Source of the DNA: Paralvinella palmiformis
Lineage: Eukaryota; Annelida; Polychaeta; Terebellida; Alvinellidae
Direction: 5' to 3'
Length of the DNA stretch: 64,000 nucleotides
Assembly (NCBI GenBank): GCA_025642065.1
Contig: JAODUP010000929.1
Location: 1-64,000, forward strand
A program made the translations under genes and the position numbers. Below, piece by piece: positions 24,656 to 38,811 of this stretch. The first letter of the stretch is position 1. Every line of letters starts with the position of its first letter. Below the pieces are notes generated by a model that ran no database searches, was not told where the DNA came from, and was given only the letters and a program-made list of their open reading frames with translations.

Positions 24656-25449
24656 TGAATATCGACTGTTGTTTACGTTAGTTGATGGGAATACTTTAGT
24701 TTGGAAAGTTGTGTGTTGATATACTCGCTCCGTTTCATTATTTTTTGGGCATATTTTACATTCCATAATTTATTAACTAATACTTGTTTACTTAGTGTGT
24801 TATTTTTTAACATATTTGTTATAACTGTAATTCACGCGGTGGAAAGTTGTATTGATATATTCCCACCCTGTTAAAGAGTTTCATGGTATTCTTGTGTATT
24901 TCATGTCCCAGAATATATAATAATCCTGATTGACTATACATTTAAAGTAGTATGTGAATTTTTTAATTAAATTTTTATCGCTGTAATTTCAGATCTATCA
25001 CAATGGCAAAGTGTGTGTTATATATGATAGAAACACCATTTTCCTCCGGGTATTTATGGGGAGAAAAGGTTGTGTTTGGTGGTAATTAAGTCTAATCCAG
25101 CACTACATAATTTGGTGTATATACATAAAGTTTTAAAAAACCTTTCTGCTGGCCCTGTTTACTGTTTTCCAGAGAGAATGGTGTGTGGAATAAGTAGAGT
25201 TACTCTGATCTTAACTATATGCCATGAGCAGTACAAAAGCATGAAAGATATCGGGTCCATGTTCAAGTATTCTTGGATTAAAAAAACGCTTGGCCAGCAG
25301 AGAATTGGCACCTGAACTGACAGTCGGCAAAAGGTTGAAATATACAGATACAGGGGCAAGTGAAGAAAAATTGGGAAATTTCATTTCCATGGCGAGTAGA
25401 GGTAATTGCATAGAATTACATAGAATTACTTAATATACTCAGATGAAAC

Positions 25450-25847
25450 AATTTTGTATAAAAGGTATTTAATTAAGCTAGTTGGGATAATTCTAACCAT
25501 TGCTAAAATCTATCTTAGATCAAACTGGCTAGCTAAAACTCGGATCAGTCTATTGCAGGTGCCGGTGTCTTGGCTCAAGTCATATGGTGATTGTGCATTT
25601 AGTGTTGCAGCCCCCACTTTGTGGAATAGGTTGCCAGCAAATATTAGAAATGCGTTGTCTCTTGGAAATTTTAAGTCTCTTCTAAAAACACACCTATTTA
25701 AGGTCGCTTTCACAGATAAATAATTAATATCTTTTAAATCATTACAGGGTTTATACAGATATATTATTTGGGTTATTATTATATTACATATTATTTTTAC
25801 AGCACCTTTGAATGGGTCCTGCTAATAAGGGCGCTTTATTAAATATA

Positions 25848-25880
<33 letters not shown>
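25450..25880 (+). mobile_element. LINE 3' end (CR1/L2-like) with (ATT)n tail
   Basis: The frame 25550-25723 encodes SWLKSYGDCAFSVAAPTLWN and then IRNALSLGNFKSLLKTHLFK, the conserved C-terminal tail of CR1/L2-type ORF2 proteins. It is followed by the 3' UTR sequence GGGTCCTGCTAATAAGGGCG and an (ATT)n run (25848-25881). A second, older copy of the same 3' end lies at 46680-47275. Confidence 0.8.
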
Positions 25881-25881
<1 letters not shown>

Positions 25882-25883
<2 letters not shown>

Positions 25884-27297
25884 TTTTTTCTGTTGGTAAT
25901 GCCTGAATTAATACAAAAGAAATGTGCATTAATATTTATGAGCCATGATGACTAATGCTAATATTAGCAATCACAGTGCCAGCTGAATTGAATTAAGTCA
26001 TTTAACTGAAATAGAAAATTATCAAATTAACATTATAATATACCACCAATGAAGCGTATTATTTACATCAACAACACATATATATAGGACTATAAAGGTC
26101 CATCCACCACAAAACGCCATGTAAACAAATATAGACTTTCAATCACTGTTGAAAATGTTATCACTGATGTGTGTATCCGAGTCAATAGAGATTGTGTATC
26201 AGTTAAGCTCTGTTTTAAATTTGTAAATCAGATATTGATCTTTGTTGCATGAAGAGTTACTATAACATGATTAATATTATTATGGGAATCTTTGTCTTAT
26301 AATTTGCTTATATATTTATAAATATAAGTTTGTGGGCAGCTTTCCACTCATACCACAAGGGTAATTAAATGGGACTCTGAACAGATTATCATCTTGTGAT
26401 GAATTCATTATATTCATATACGTTATGCTACACTTAACATTTTAACCTCCATCTCCATAAATATAATAATTATAACTCCTTAATTTAAAACAAAACCAAA
26501 TTCTTTAAATAATTTGTTTTCTGCACTATATATATATGTCAATTAATCAGACATCCCACATTAATTCTGCTAACATATTCCCCACAATGACACATTATAA
26601 AGTTAAGTTTTCTTTACTTTATGCCATTGAATGGCTATAGCAATAGTGAACACATACTGTTCCAGGCCAAACAAACTGGCACATATATCAATAGTAACAA
26701 ATGATACACTGAAATAACAAGAATTAAAAACAGTTTAAGCAAATTAGTTGCTAGAAGTGGAAAATGACACAACTGGACATTGAATCAATCAACAATAAAT
26801 ATTAAAAATTATTTATACAACTCTGAAATATGCTTATATGGTCTGGATGAGTGACACCTGTTCAAAGGTATGTGACTATACTCCACACATAAATTCTAAT
26901 AAGTTTGTACCTATTCAGCTGCAGTATTTGGCAGTAAAATCTGTCAACAATAAATATTAAAAACTATTTATAGAACTAAGATATTTTAACTAAGTAATCG
27001 GTAATGTCATCCAAGATATGCCCTTGTCCTGGGTGGGTGAGAGGTGTTCAAAGTAAAATTTGTGTCATCTTTTTCAAGCAATCATGTGGCAACAATGATC
27101 GAACTGACCGAAATGCTGAACAAGTAACTAAACCATCTCATTATTCACAACAATACAACTGCAATGATTATGCCATAATGAATATTTCCTAGTATATTGG
27201 ACATTTTCCACATCACTGACTATTGGACAATACAGTATTTCCCACACTTGATACCTTTATCCCAGCTAGCTACCCCGGTATTTACAAGACAACCCTG
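25882..27297. other. Intergenic stretch with no recognised features
   Basis: AT-rich DNA with short AT runs. Two related segments (about 26785-26830 and 26945-26985) share CAATAAATATTAAAAA-TATTTAT. No coding homology. Confidence 0.4.
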
Positions 27298-27305
27298 TTT
27301 GTAGA

Positions 27306-29190
27306 CCGGTATGGGGTCAAATACATAGTTTGTATTTGTATTTGAAAGTATTTAAATACTTTTTTCAAGTATTTGTATTTGAGCTTACCATAAAGAAAAG
27401 TATGTGTATTTAAATACTTTCATAAAGTATTTGATTTTTCAAATACATCTTCAAATACATTGAAATACTTTTCTAAAATTATTTCATATTTTGATCTGAA
27501 TATTTTGTCACAAACATGATTTTGCAGCTTAGCCATTCCAACAGAATGGTTAATGAAAACCCTGGCTAAGCTGTGACGGAAATCAGCATCTTTTGTGATA
27601 AACAAAAATGATTGACGGGTTCTTTGATTCATGGGATTTGGATGTTGTGGGAGGAATGTCAGTCTTTACCAAAGAACAGCCTGGAACTGAGCCTGTTATA
27701 ACTGCTCTGGGATGTGAGTGAAATTTTTTAGTTTAGCTGCTTTCCATTTTCTCAGAAAATTTTGAGCATACATTTGTCTTAAATTAATTTTGATAACATT
27801 ACTGTTTATAAATGTTTATTGGAATGGCCAGTGTGATAATACAATATACTGGGGTGGCAATTGTATGAAACATTCAAGTATACCTTTTTGGTCTGAATGG
27901 GAAGAAATATATTAGTTGGCAAACTTCTGTTAGCATCAGGCCTCAATGATCATGGTCTTTTATTGTGAAATGATGGTAAATTGCATGTTTAATGCATAAA
28001 GGTGATAAGATTAAAAACAAATTAATATTGACATCAACATTTTATTGCAGTGTATGCTACCTCAAGACTGAACATGAGTTCAGGGAAGTATGTAAGGGGC
28101 ATAAATGAACAAATATATTGGACCTGGAAAATTATTAAGAAAATCAAGGTCCAGAGTAATACATCTAAATAGACTACCATGTTGTTATTTTTTCTATATA
28201 TTATATTCTTATTGTTTGTATATATTAGATTCATATTTTTTGTATGTATATATTATAGATTCATATTTTAATTTGTACATTAGTCTTAATAAACAGTATA
28301 CACAGTAGAACCTAGTCCTAATTTTGTTTGCTATGTTAATTGTGTGTGTGTGTTCAGTGGATTAAAGTTAAATGACAGATTTGTCTGGGTGAATTCCAAA
28401 TTCAACTAGTTGAAAAAAGTTGAATAAAAGTTGAAATAACCACCATCTCAATTGCATTATATTTTTCAACTACGAATTCAACTGTAGCATTAATTGGTAT
28501 ACAAAATAATTGAGCACGAGTTCATTTGCATGAGGATAATTCAACTGTACGTAGTATTCTGTAGCATTCCAAAAGTTGAATTCAACTTTATTTGCATAAG
28601 TTGAGCGTTAGTTGAAAAAAAAGATGAGTACACCCAGTTGAATTTCCTATGTCTTTTTTTGTATGGGTTGTTTTCAGGAAGGAATTGTCTTCTCTCTGTG
28701 ATCATAATGAATTGCAATTAATGATATCTTTGATGTAATAACTTCTGATTGCTTCCTTGTCAATTAAAGTGAGATTATCCTCAATTATATGTAGTATAAT
28801 TAGAAGGGATCAAAGGGTAATATGAAACATCCTGTGAGTAAATCCAATTAGCAGATGTCATCTTTCCTATAAGACAACTAACCTTCCACTCATTATTTCA
28901 GCTGAATTTTGAACATCTTATGTTCTTCAGGTGTAAACAACAAAAAATCATAAATTGATGTGACAAAGCTAGTTGATGCTGTGATGTTATGCAATGTCAA
29001 TGTGTGTATCAGAATAAAAAGCAAAGGAAAAACAATTAATTGGTTCTTTTTATTTGAAAAGTATTTGTATTTGAAATACATCCAAAAGTATTTGTATTTA
29101 AATACATTTACAAATGAATGTATTTGTATTTAACTAAAAGAAAAGTATTTGTATTTAAATACATTGAAATGTATTTGACCATTATACCTG
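27306..29190. mobile_element. hAT-like non-autonomous element with ends rich in GTATTTAAATAC repeats
   Basis: The left end reads CCGGTATGGGGTCAAATACA. The right end, reverse-complemented, reads CAGGTATAATGGTCAAATAC. Both ends continue for over 100 bases as arrays of AAATAC/GTATTT units. Flanking 8-base direct repeats TTTGTAGA (27298-27305) and GTTGTAGA (29191-29198) match 7/8, as expected for hAT-type integration. The interior has no clear transposase but holds a cluster of GTTGAA/TTCAAC motifs (28400-28640). Confidence 0.65.
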
Positions 29191-29198
29191 GTTGTAGA

Positions 29199-29451
29199 TC
29201 CACAATTGCCCCTCCACAACATATATCATAATGACAATCATCATCGTGTGTGTGTGTGTGTGGCTAGATCTATTCTATATCACTATAACACTTGAAAACT
29301 TATTTAAGCTTTACCAGTCAGTAAAGGATCGCTTTTATTTTTAAAATTGTCATAGCCTCTGTAATAAAGCCACAGAATAAATAATATTTTGTTAAAGAAA
29401 TAAAGACTTGACATTATGATTATATACTCTCGAATATTAAATTTTTTGAAA
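29199..29451. promoter_or_regulatory. Region upstream of the NUP210 start codon
   Basis: About 250 bases between the hAT-like element and the chosen NUP210 start, containing a (GT)n run (29247-29262). It should contain the 5' UTR and core promoter if exon 1 holds the start codon, but no TATA box or clear initiator stands out. Confidence 0.3.
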
Positions 29452-29621
29452 ATGGCGTTCAAAAGGTTGAAGTCATTCTTTTGTCGAATGATTATGTGTA
29501 TTTTTATGTTATCTACTGGTTCAAATACTTATAAACTTAATGTTCCGAAGCTGTTGCTCCCATTTTATAGTTCTGTAGCTACGAACTTTACGTTGGAAGT
29601 GAGACAAGGATGTTTCTTGTG
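29452..29621 (+). CDS. NUP210: NUP210 exon 1 (signal peptide, first lumenal strand)
   Basis: MAFKRLKSFFCRMIMCIFML looks like a signal sequence, followed by YKLNVPKLLLPF and NFTLEVRQGCFLW. The upstream in-frame ATG at 29416 would add 12 residues; 29452 gives the more compact signal peptide. Donor TG/GTATGT splits the Trp codon. Confidence 0.85.
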
Positions 29622-30886
29622 GTATGTACATCGGCGCATGTTACCGGTTTCACTTAAATATCTATTATCGCTCATCCAACATCCTAAACGCACATTGTAA
29701 TTGTTATGATTGTATTATTATTTCTATTTGTTTAGGCTTTGTAGCTATTAAATAACATCATGTTATACCCATTAACATATTATGACTTTTTCCACGTGTG
29801 GTATTTGATGAACTTCCATTTATCTTAAAATTAGTTAAATAAAAACAATTACCGCCAAAACTAGATTAGATAAGATAGATTATCTATTAGATACTAGCCT
29901 AACTAGGTCTGGTCTAGATCTAGACTAGATCACGAGATCTAGATGTAACATTCATAATAATAATGATAATCATACATTGTAATTCACTCATTATAAGTCG
30001 AACACCACCACGGTACCAAGCATCATTAATCTAGGTTGACCTAGTGACTAGTCCTAGGCTAGTCTTTTATTTGTAGTTCACTTTCTCGTTTTACAGATTT
30101 GTTAATTAAGCATTGACAATCAAAGTGATTGCGTAGCCGAGCATCTCCGAGCTTGCGCATGCGCTGACTCCTGAATCCGGTATCTCTATCTTTTTAAATA
30201 TGGCAGCTGAGCATAATCATAATGCTAATGTAGAGCATAAAGTAGCCTTGCAAATTTTTTTTGATGATCTCATGTGTGCTATAACCACTGCTGGTCAGAA
30301 GACTATAAATCACCTAAACCATCCATGAGTAAAAAATTTGATCTGCCTGGTTGGAAAACATTTGGAGCTGATCTCTATGATATGTCTCGAGAAACATATA
30401 ACATGTGGAAAAGTTAATGAATAACAGTAATCTGTCTCTTCCAAGTGTTATTGATGGTGTTACCTATTTCATGTTTTTATACCAGGTTTGGGTTTTTTAC
30501 TTTTAACTATAAGCCAATTTTACTAGTCTTAATGGATGTCGTTCAACTCATTTATGTGATAGTGTCTTTCACGTACATGAATTTTTATTAGCACACTACT
30601 CAATATTTGACACATGAATTTGTACCTGAATACTAAGAATAAATAGCAAAATAATGACATTTATCGTTCTTCTGCACACAAAGTGAATATTGTCTATCTG
30701 AACAGTTAATAATCTAATTCAACACTGCCTCTGATAATCCTATAGCAGAATACCAGCTTAAAAGTTTTACTGTTGCCTAGAAAATTGTGCACTTTAGTGT
30801 GAATATTTCCGAAGTTACATAACACATCACCAGATCAATAAAATCTACTTCTATAAATGTCCAGTGTTTTTTAATGGTTATATCGG

Positions 30887-30932
<46 letters not shown>

Positions 30933-33448
30933 GAATAGCAAAAAGATGATGTCTCATTCAAGTTTGTGTGATATACATTGTATGCATGGTTGTAATCACA
31001 ATTACTTAACGTAATGATCACAATCGTAATAGCTCAGTTGCCAAATCCGGACAAACAATCACTGGGGGGTGCTGTCCCGACTTCCAGGGATGTCAATCTC
31101 TGGTGCACCACCTCCCAGAGCTATCCAGACACCAATACGTACATGAAGAAGAAGAAAAAACACCACTTTTCCAAAACCGATATCAACCTGACATGCATTA
31201 CGTTGTACCAGTAATTGAGTAAACTCAGCAGTTTTATCGTGAAAAATCTTAAACCATTGAAAAGGTAAGTTAGAAAGGCATGCAAACAAGATAAGATATT
31301 GATTTTATTATTCTAAGTGACTTGGAATAAGGTAGTGTGATCACGTGATTTGTGACCCAATTTAGTGTTGTAAAGTTATTTATATAAGCAAAGTGGCACG
31401 AGGGGAAGTTCGACCATAGTGCAGGGCTTGTCTTGTTGAAATTTGGGGTAGAAACCCCTGGCTGTCGCCTACTGGACACAGCCAAACACTCACAGTGTGG
31501 GCGGATCAACCACACACGTATATATATAGTATAGACTTTTGAAATGTTGACACCTATTGACAAAAGTTTGAATTTTGATACAACCACTTTCAGTCGCTAA
31601 TTGTTCCAACTTAAAACTATTAAGTGTAATAAATAATGAATAGGATTGTGGTTGAATCTTCCCGCCTGGTCGAACCTCCGCACTTCTATATCTTTTTGAA
31701 ACAACAACAAATCAAAATACTACCTATAACTAGGTATTATAATGGTTTTGCTTGCAGCATACACGAAAAAGGCTTTCTTTCTGCTTGGTGTATGTTTGAA
31801 AAGTCGCCTGCAACTCAAGTTTAGTCACTCAACAAGTCACATATTTTGTCTTCCTTGACCAGCACGCTAAACAGCCTCGTGGAGTGGAGCATTGTTAAGT
31901 GGCACCCCCGCCTGCCGTATCCATGTGTTTTGGACATCCCTCTATCAGCTGTAACCTTATTAAAATATGTGGATCAATTTGCAACAGTGCTAGCGTCAAC
32001 CAATCAACGACTGCGTAAGAATCCATTGGAAAGATGGCGACTCATGCCAGTGCTGACAGTGACATGTCTACTGTTTACTTTTCACTGATGATTAACTACA
32101 AAAAGAAAATAATAAAGGCAGATAAAAAACTAAATTATTGGAAAGATTGTCAAATCCCAACTAACCAAATGATATGCTATACAAAACATTGTCGTGGGTT
32201 TTTCTGACCAACCTTATTTTTTCAGTGAATTATTTTTATACTATTCCAACTGACCAACCCTCATTTTTGTGAGACAAATTTTCCATAAAACAAATATTAA
32301 AAAATCAATGGCCTAAAGTTTTAATAATATAGTGCTACATTGTCATATAGAAATTGCCAGATTGTTGTATAACAATGTCATGCATAATTTCAATGTGAAC
32401 TGATGTGAAATAATGAACTTACAATATGCGCTGAAAGAATATGTTAATTAAGCATATCAAATAAATATAATTGTATATCACATTTCTAATGAGTTTGTTC
32501 TTTTTTCAGTAGGCCATATAATGACCAATATTACCCAAGGAGATTTTAGTTTCTGACGGTTTCTGACATTGTCCTGTCTGAAATACCTTTCTGACATCCG
32601 AAACCCAACCCTGGCTGCAATGATTCATCATAAATGCCATTGGTAGACATCCACTTATGTGTGGGTTCATGTTTGTCATCTTTGCTGCTCAGTATTGACC
32701 AGCAGCGAAAACATACCAGTACAAATGAAAATGTTGTCTGAGTATATATTTTTATATGGCCCCTTGCTGAACTGCCTCTGATAGCCCCCCGAGTGGCACG
32801 TGGCTTGTGATTGACTATTGTTTTTGGATGGAATACAATCTAAGCTAATAGAAAATGTACTTTTCATTTTAAGTGCTTGTCATCGATGTTAACAAGCGAT
32901 TAATAATTGTAAACAAACACGGTTGTCTGCCATCTCCGGGTTCTCCCATGTATATTTTCCATTATAAGCAGGGCTGTGGGAATATTCTTAGTAAAACTCT
33001 GGTTTCATTTAACTTCTGTAGGAAATCCACGCGTCCAGAGATAGCCATAGCAGCAGGAGTTGGCGTGAAGGATTCTTCACAGTGTTCACAGACGGCTTCT
33101 GTCTCAGCAATGTCACGTGTGACTTCTCGTAAAACAGCGATCATAATGGCTGAAGATACAGGTAATGAGTGGTTCCTGTGTACTTAGACTTGATGGCCAA
33201 TTAAACCCATACACTGATATAGGGAATTTAATATGGAAATAATCTGAATTTTGTCAGTTTTCTGAGGTTTGTGGTAGAAGTTTGTAGTTTCGGTCATTTA
33301 GAGATATTGAGGTTTTAGTCCAGTTTCATCTGTTTTAAGCACAGTTTAAACATCTCTTGAACTAAACCTCCATATTTAGGGTAGAAATGGGTTAAATTAA
33401 TTTTCAAGCATAATTCATCACTAAATGATCCAATATAATGGTCAACAT

Positions 33449-33500
<52 letters not shown>

Positions 33501-36500
33501 TAATTTCAGTATAAAGCACACAAATAACAACACGTCAATAATTTATTTTGTGCCCTTTCGTCTTCTTATGATAGGGTTGGTTCCTGGGTTCCCACACTAG
33601 TCTTATCCATTTATTTGATCCTGTGCGCCCACACTCTCTGACACATCCATCATTGCCATCTGATTTCATATCATCCTTGGCCTTCCTCTACCTCGAACAC
33701 CGTCGTCCATCTCGTAGAATACGCTTATCTACACCCAGTCACCATCATCTTTTCTGTAATATTTTCATATTCTGTCATTTAAAGGCAGCATCATTTATGG
33801 TCATCTAGTAGTTGAATGCCTGAACTTAATCTTTCACATCTCCTAAGCTACAGAAACAAATTAGAAGACTAGATCAACCAGTCTCTCTTTAAGTATATTA
33901 TTTGTCCTAGTTCAGTATCAAAACAAATTAAAAAAAATGATAGCATCTATTTATTCCAACCAATAGCAGACTATTTCAAATATATTGGTTTATTTTGGCT
34001 GGTGCACTAACTTTTATGTTTTAATGTCTGTATTATTATTGTTATATCTGTAATTGTGTTTTTTTTTAAATCCATGCTGTTCTGTATTCTAATGTGTATC
34101 TGAGTGAAACATGTACTGATCTATGTACCATAACAGTCATTCTTGAGAATAACCGAGATTGAACTAGTACACTGTACTCTGAAGCAGGAAAAATATGTCA
34201 GATACAGGTATTTAATTGTTTTAGTAATCTATTCCAGTGACTGGTCAGCAACTACGTTGTGATGTTATTGTGGATGACATTGCGAAGATAGAGATTGTTA
34301 CAACAACAAAGGAACTTTACCTGGATGATACCCCTGAGGAGTTTGAGATCAGAGCTATTAATCAAGAAGGTGACAAATCAGAATTATTGCCACTAAATGA
34401 AGGCATTGGGGCATTGCCACCATTCTGAAGAGCATAACACTCAAACGGGAATTTGATGTGGGTAGTGTGGTATACAATTCTCTGAATGTTGTAGATTCAA
34501 ATGTTTTGTTCCCTGAGATGCCATGTTCAGTTTGATTTTGATCTTGTAACTGGGCAGAGAACAGTGAACCAATCCACGGCTTTAAACCAATGATAGCCCA
34601 CATGATGTTGACATCCTAAGAAGTACATAACTAACATGACCACATTAAATTTAGAAGTTGCTAGTACCTCTAGTTATGGACATTGCATGAGGGTTATATT
34701 GAGTGGGATAAGGAGAAGGCGTGTTTCATTTCTTATTGTTGTATTGCGAACCATCACAATTAACTCACCAAATACTGCATTATGTAGGCTGTCATAGTGC
34801 AGATATTCCAAAACCATTGAAATATGGAGGTAAAATAACTTGAATCACTATCGGCATATAGACATTGTGGTATATTTATTTTCATTTAATCCTCTGAACA
34901 CTAGACTATTTACTTTCACATTTTATTAAAAAATTAGAATTGCTAAAGAGAGTTCCAAATTTTAAACTTGTCCCATTTAGGGAGTTATTTTATGAATCGT
35001 GTTGTCGTTGACAGTAAAACTGGTGTTGTCATCCTTTTCAATCAGCTTAGAATCCACACAATAAAGATGGGTGATAATTAAATAGATATTAGTTAAGAAA
35101 TCATGTGCATGATGTGTTTTAACAGCATTTTGACTACAGACTTTTATCATAAATACAGCGAATCCAAGAATTGTGGCCATCTGTTATAACATTCAGCCAA
35201 TATTTATTGACAACATTTCCTGACTTTCTGGATGGTTCTGATTAACCTGGTTTGCGTGTTTTGCCTGTGTATCCATACATTCTACACTTGTGGAAATTAC
35301 TATTGTGGGTGACCTTTCAGGGTCATATCAGAATTGGAAATTCAAATATAAAATAAATCTTTGTTTTATAGTATAGCTAATATATGGTAATTCAAGATCT
35401 TGATGCAGAAATTTAATCATATATCCAACAGGTGATGTCTTCACTAGCCTGGGTGGTATGGAGTTTGAGTGGAATTTGCTTCCAGATGATGCAAAGAACA
35501 CCCAAAATAGTGTTCCCGCCCATAATGTATTACGGTTCTTGAAATTTTCCGAATCAAATTATGAGGCACCAGATTATATTAAGGATTTAGAGGAGAAGGG
35601 ACGTCGAGGTGACAGAATCCTAATGCGTGGAGTCCAGACTGGGTCAGCAAGAGTCACTGCAAAAATAGCTGATAGGGTGTATGAGGTTTGTTTGTATTTG
35701 AAGATTACAGTTACAAAAAAATGCATCTTGTAATTGTGTATGTATGTATCACTTTTTAAATAATTAATTATATTAGCAGTAGTTGTTTAAACAAATTAAT
35801 CTATGCTGAAGGGATGAAATATTAAGTGTTTAATTATAAAGCAGCGTATTGATGTATCTTTAGGCCATTGTTTTTTTAATACTTGTTTTACAAACCTGCC
35901 GACCACAGCTGAAAATCGCCACTGGGAAATAAAATTGAATTTTATTCTTTTTATTATTATTTTCCCGCCGACCTGTCCACGACTAACCTTGTTTTTTTTT
36001 AGCACTCGGAGTTTTCCCCCAGTAGCTACTGACCTATAATTTACTAGATTAATTTAGGGGAGAAGTGGGGAGGTTCGACCACCTTACACTTCAATGGTTT
36101 GATCTTAGTATATGTGATACAGCAATCGGCAAAAAGTACTTTTCTAACGATCCCTCAATGTTTAATGTTCCTAATAAGGTATTGCTCACGTGATTTGTGA
36201 CCTAGTTCAATGTCGTAAAGGTTATTTATATAAGCAAAGTGGCGGGAGTGGAAATTCGACCACAGTGCAGACCTTGTCTTGTTGAAACCCCTGGCTGTTG
36301 CCTGTTGGGCACAGCCAAACACACACAGTATGGGGCGGATCGACCACACGTATATATATATATATATATATATATAGTGTAGACTTTTGAAATGTTGACG
36401 CCTATCAACAAAAGTTCGAAATTTGATACAACCACTTTCAGTCGCTAATTGTTTTTGGTAGTGTATTGTTGCAAATTGCTTCAAAGTAAACACAAAACAA

Positions 36501-37757
36501 TTATTCAGTGATATATTATGTTCCAGCTTAAAATTATTAAGCGTAATAAATAACAAATAGGGTTTTAATGTTGTGGTTGATTCTCCCCGCCTGGTCGAGT
36601 CTCCCCACTTCTATATCTTTTTGAAACAACAACAAATCGAAATACTATGAAATACTACCTATAACTAGGTATTAGCACAATGGTTTTGCTTGCTGCATAC
36701 CCAAAAAAAGCTTTCTTCAGGCGTCACTAAACAAGTCGCCCATTTTGTCTTCCTTGACCCACGCAAAATGGCCTCGTGGAGTGGGGCGTGGCACCCCAAC
36801 CTGAGGTATCCATGTGTTTTGAACACCCCTCTCACCTTCTGAAATATTTTCTTGGGAAAGCCTGCATGGATACTAGAATCTGATACTTGAATCCAAAAAT
36901 TTATGACCCGGAGTCGTAAACTTCTGGATTCAACAGTTCAATTCACACCAATCGCTACATGGAATGATTAGTTTTGTCGCAGATCGCACATGTGGACTCA
37001 CATTCTTACGTTTAACTGTGTTCCTTTTTTTGTTGCATTCACATAACTGATATATGGAATATTGGCTGTAAGCTTATTAAAATACGCGGATCAATTTCCA
37101 ACAGTGATAGTGTCAACCAATTCAATGACCGCATAAGAATCCTTTGGAAAGGTGGCAACTCATGCCGGTGCTGACAGTCTATTGTTTACTTTTCACTGAT
37201 GATTAATGACAAAAAGAAAATAATAAGGAAAAAAAAAACAGCTAGTGGAGAGATTTTCAAATCCCAACTAACGGAAGGATATGTTATACAAATTTTCCGT
37301 AAAACAAGTTTTCAAAAAACAATGGACTTATGGAATGTTTTTATCTTGATTACCATAAGCTGTGTGTTGTTATAATGTTTTACATATGTTTTATTGCCAT
37401 CTGTAGCATATCAGAGAAGATGAAGTGAAGATTGTCGTTGTCGCTAACATCCAGCTTAATCCTTCCATTGTGTACTTGCTGCAATTTACTACTGTAACAT
37501 ACAAGGTTGAGCTGCTAAAACAGGGCAGAATTCAAGGTATGGAATAATGGAGCATTATGATATAGTCGTAATTGGGTAAAATATATTTTGAATTTAATGT
37601 ATTTCACAGATACAGATAACAGTATGGCTCGTGCCAATAATTATTCAATGTAAGTTTGATATGTATGTGAGTTTTCTTTATACAGAATGTGAATAGCTAA
37701 GTATGATTGGCAAAGTGATTTTAGTTCTTGTAATATCTATCAGTAAATTGTGTCATG

Positions 37758-37798
<41 letters not shown>

Positions 37799-38742
37799 CT
37801 TGAGAAAGTAATAATCAAAGCTCATACCTTGTATTTATTAGAAGTGATTCTAATCTTTGAAAAAACTTAATTGTGTCATCTTTTGCTTAAGTCTAGGTAT
37901 TGATACAGTTAATTCTGAAATTATCTGTTTTGTTTATTAACACTGGTAAACAACATATCTACAAAATGTTATTTTACTGGCTATGCTCGTATTTTGTAGA
38001 ATAATAAATGTTATCATTGACTATAAACTTGTATGGTGGTTAAATAGACATTTACCAACACTGTATACACGCATTTTTGATAGGGATCCCAATGCCGTCT
38101 GAGCAGTACCACCTCCAGGTCGCTGATGAGAAGATAGCATCTCTAGATCCGGTGACATCTACAGCGACGGCACTGGCTTATGGAGATTCAGAAATAAAAC
38201 TGAAGGACAAAAGTATGCCTCTTAATGGAAAAGTTATCTTACTGACATTACTTCATCTGTAATACAATTTCTGAGTTTGTGTGGGTTTTTAATTTTTTTT
38301 TCCATATTCGTTTGTATCCAGCCCTAAAATGTAAAGCAGAATTTAGTTTTATGGTATTTACAACAGTATATTATTTCCTGCGACTTAAAGACAGTAGGTT
38401 CAAGGTCAAGATAGTATGTCTTCTTCTAAAACAACTAGCAGATCAGAAGATTACTGAAGTTAGTTGGCAGTTATTACACCTTAGAAATTGAAATAAATCA
38501 GATTATTAGATGTATTAAATATTAAAAATGTATCTGTTGGTTAAAGTAAAGATTCTACTAAACCACCTTGTTCCTTTTTGTCATTAACTGATATTCTTTT
38601 TTGTGATGTTTATTAAATGAAGTGTACTCATTTAATAAAAAATAATACTGATTGTCAATAATAAACATAATAGCTTTACACAGTTATAATATTAATCAGA
38701 ATTTACAAGCAACACATGATAATGATATTATATTTATGTATG

Positions 38743-38811
<69 letters not shown>

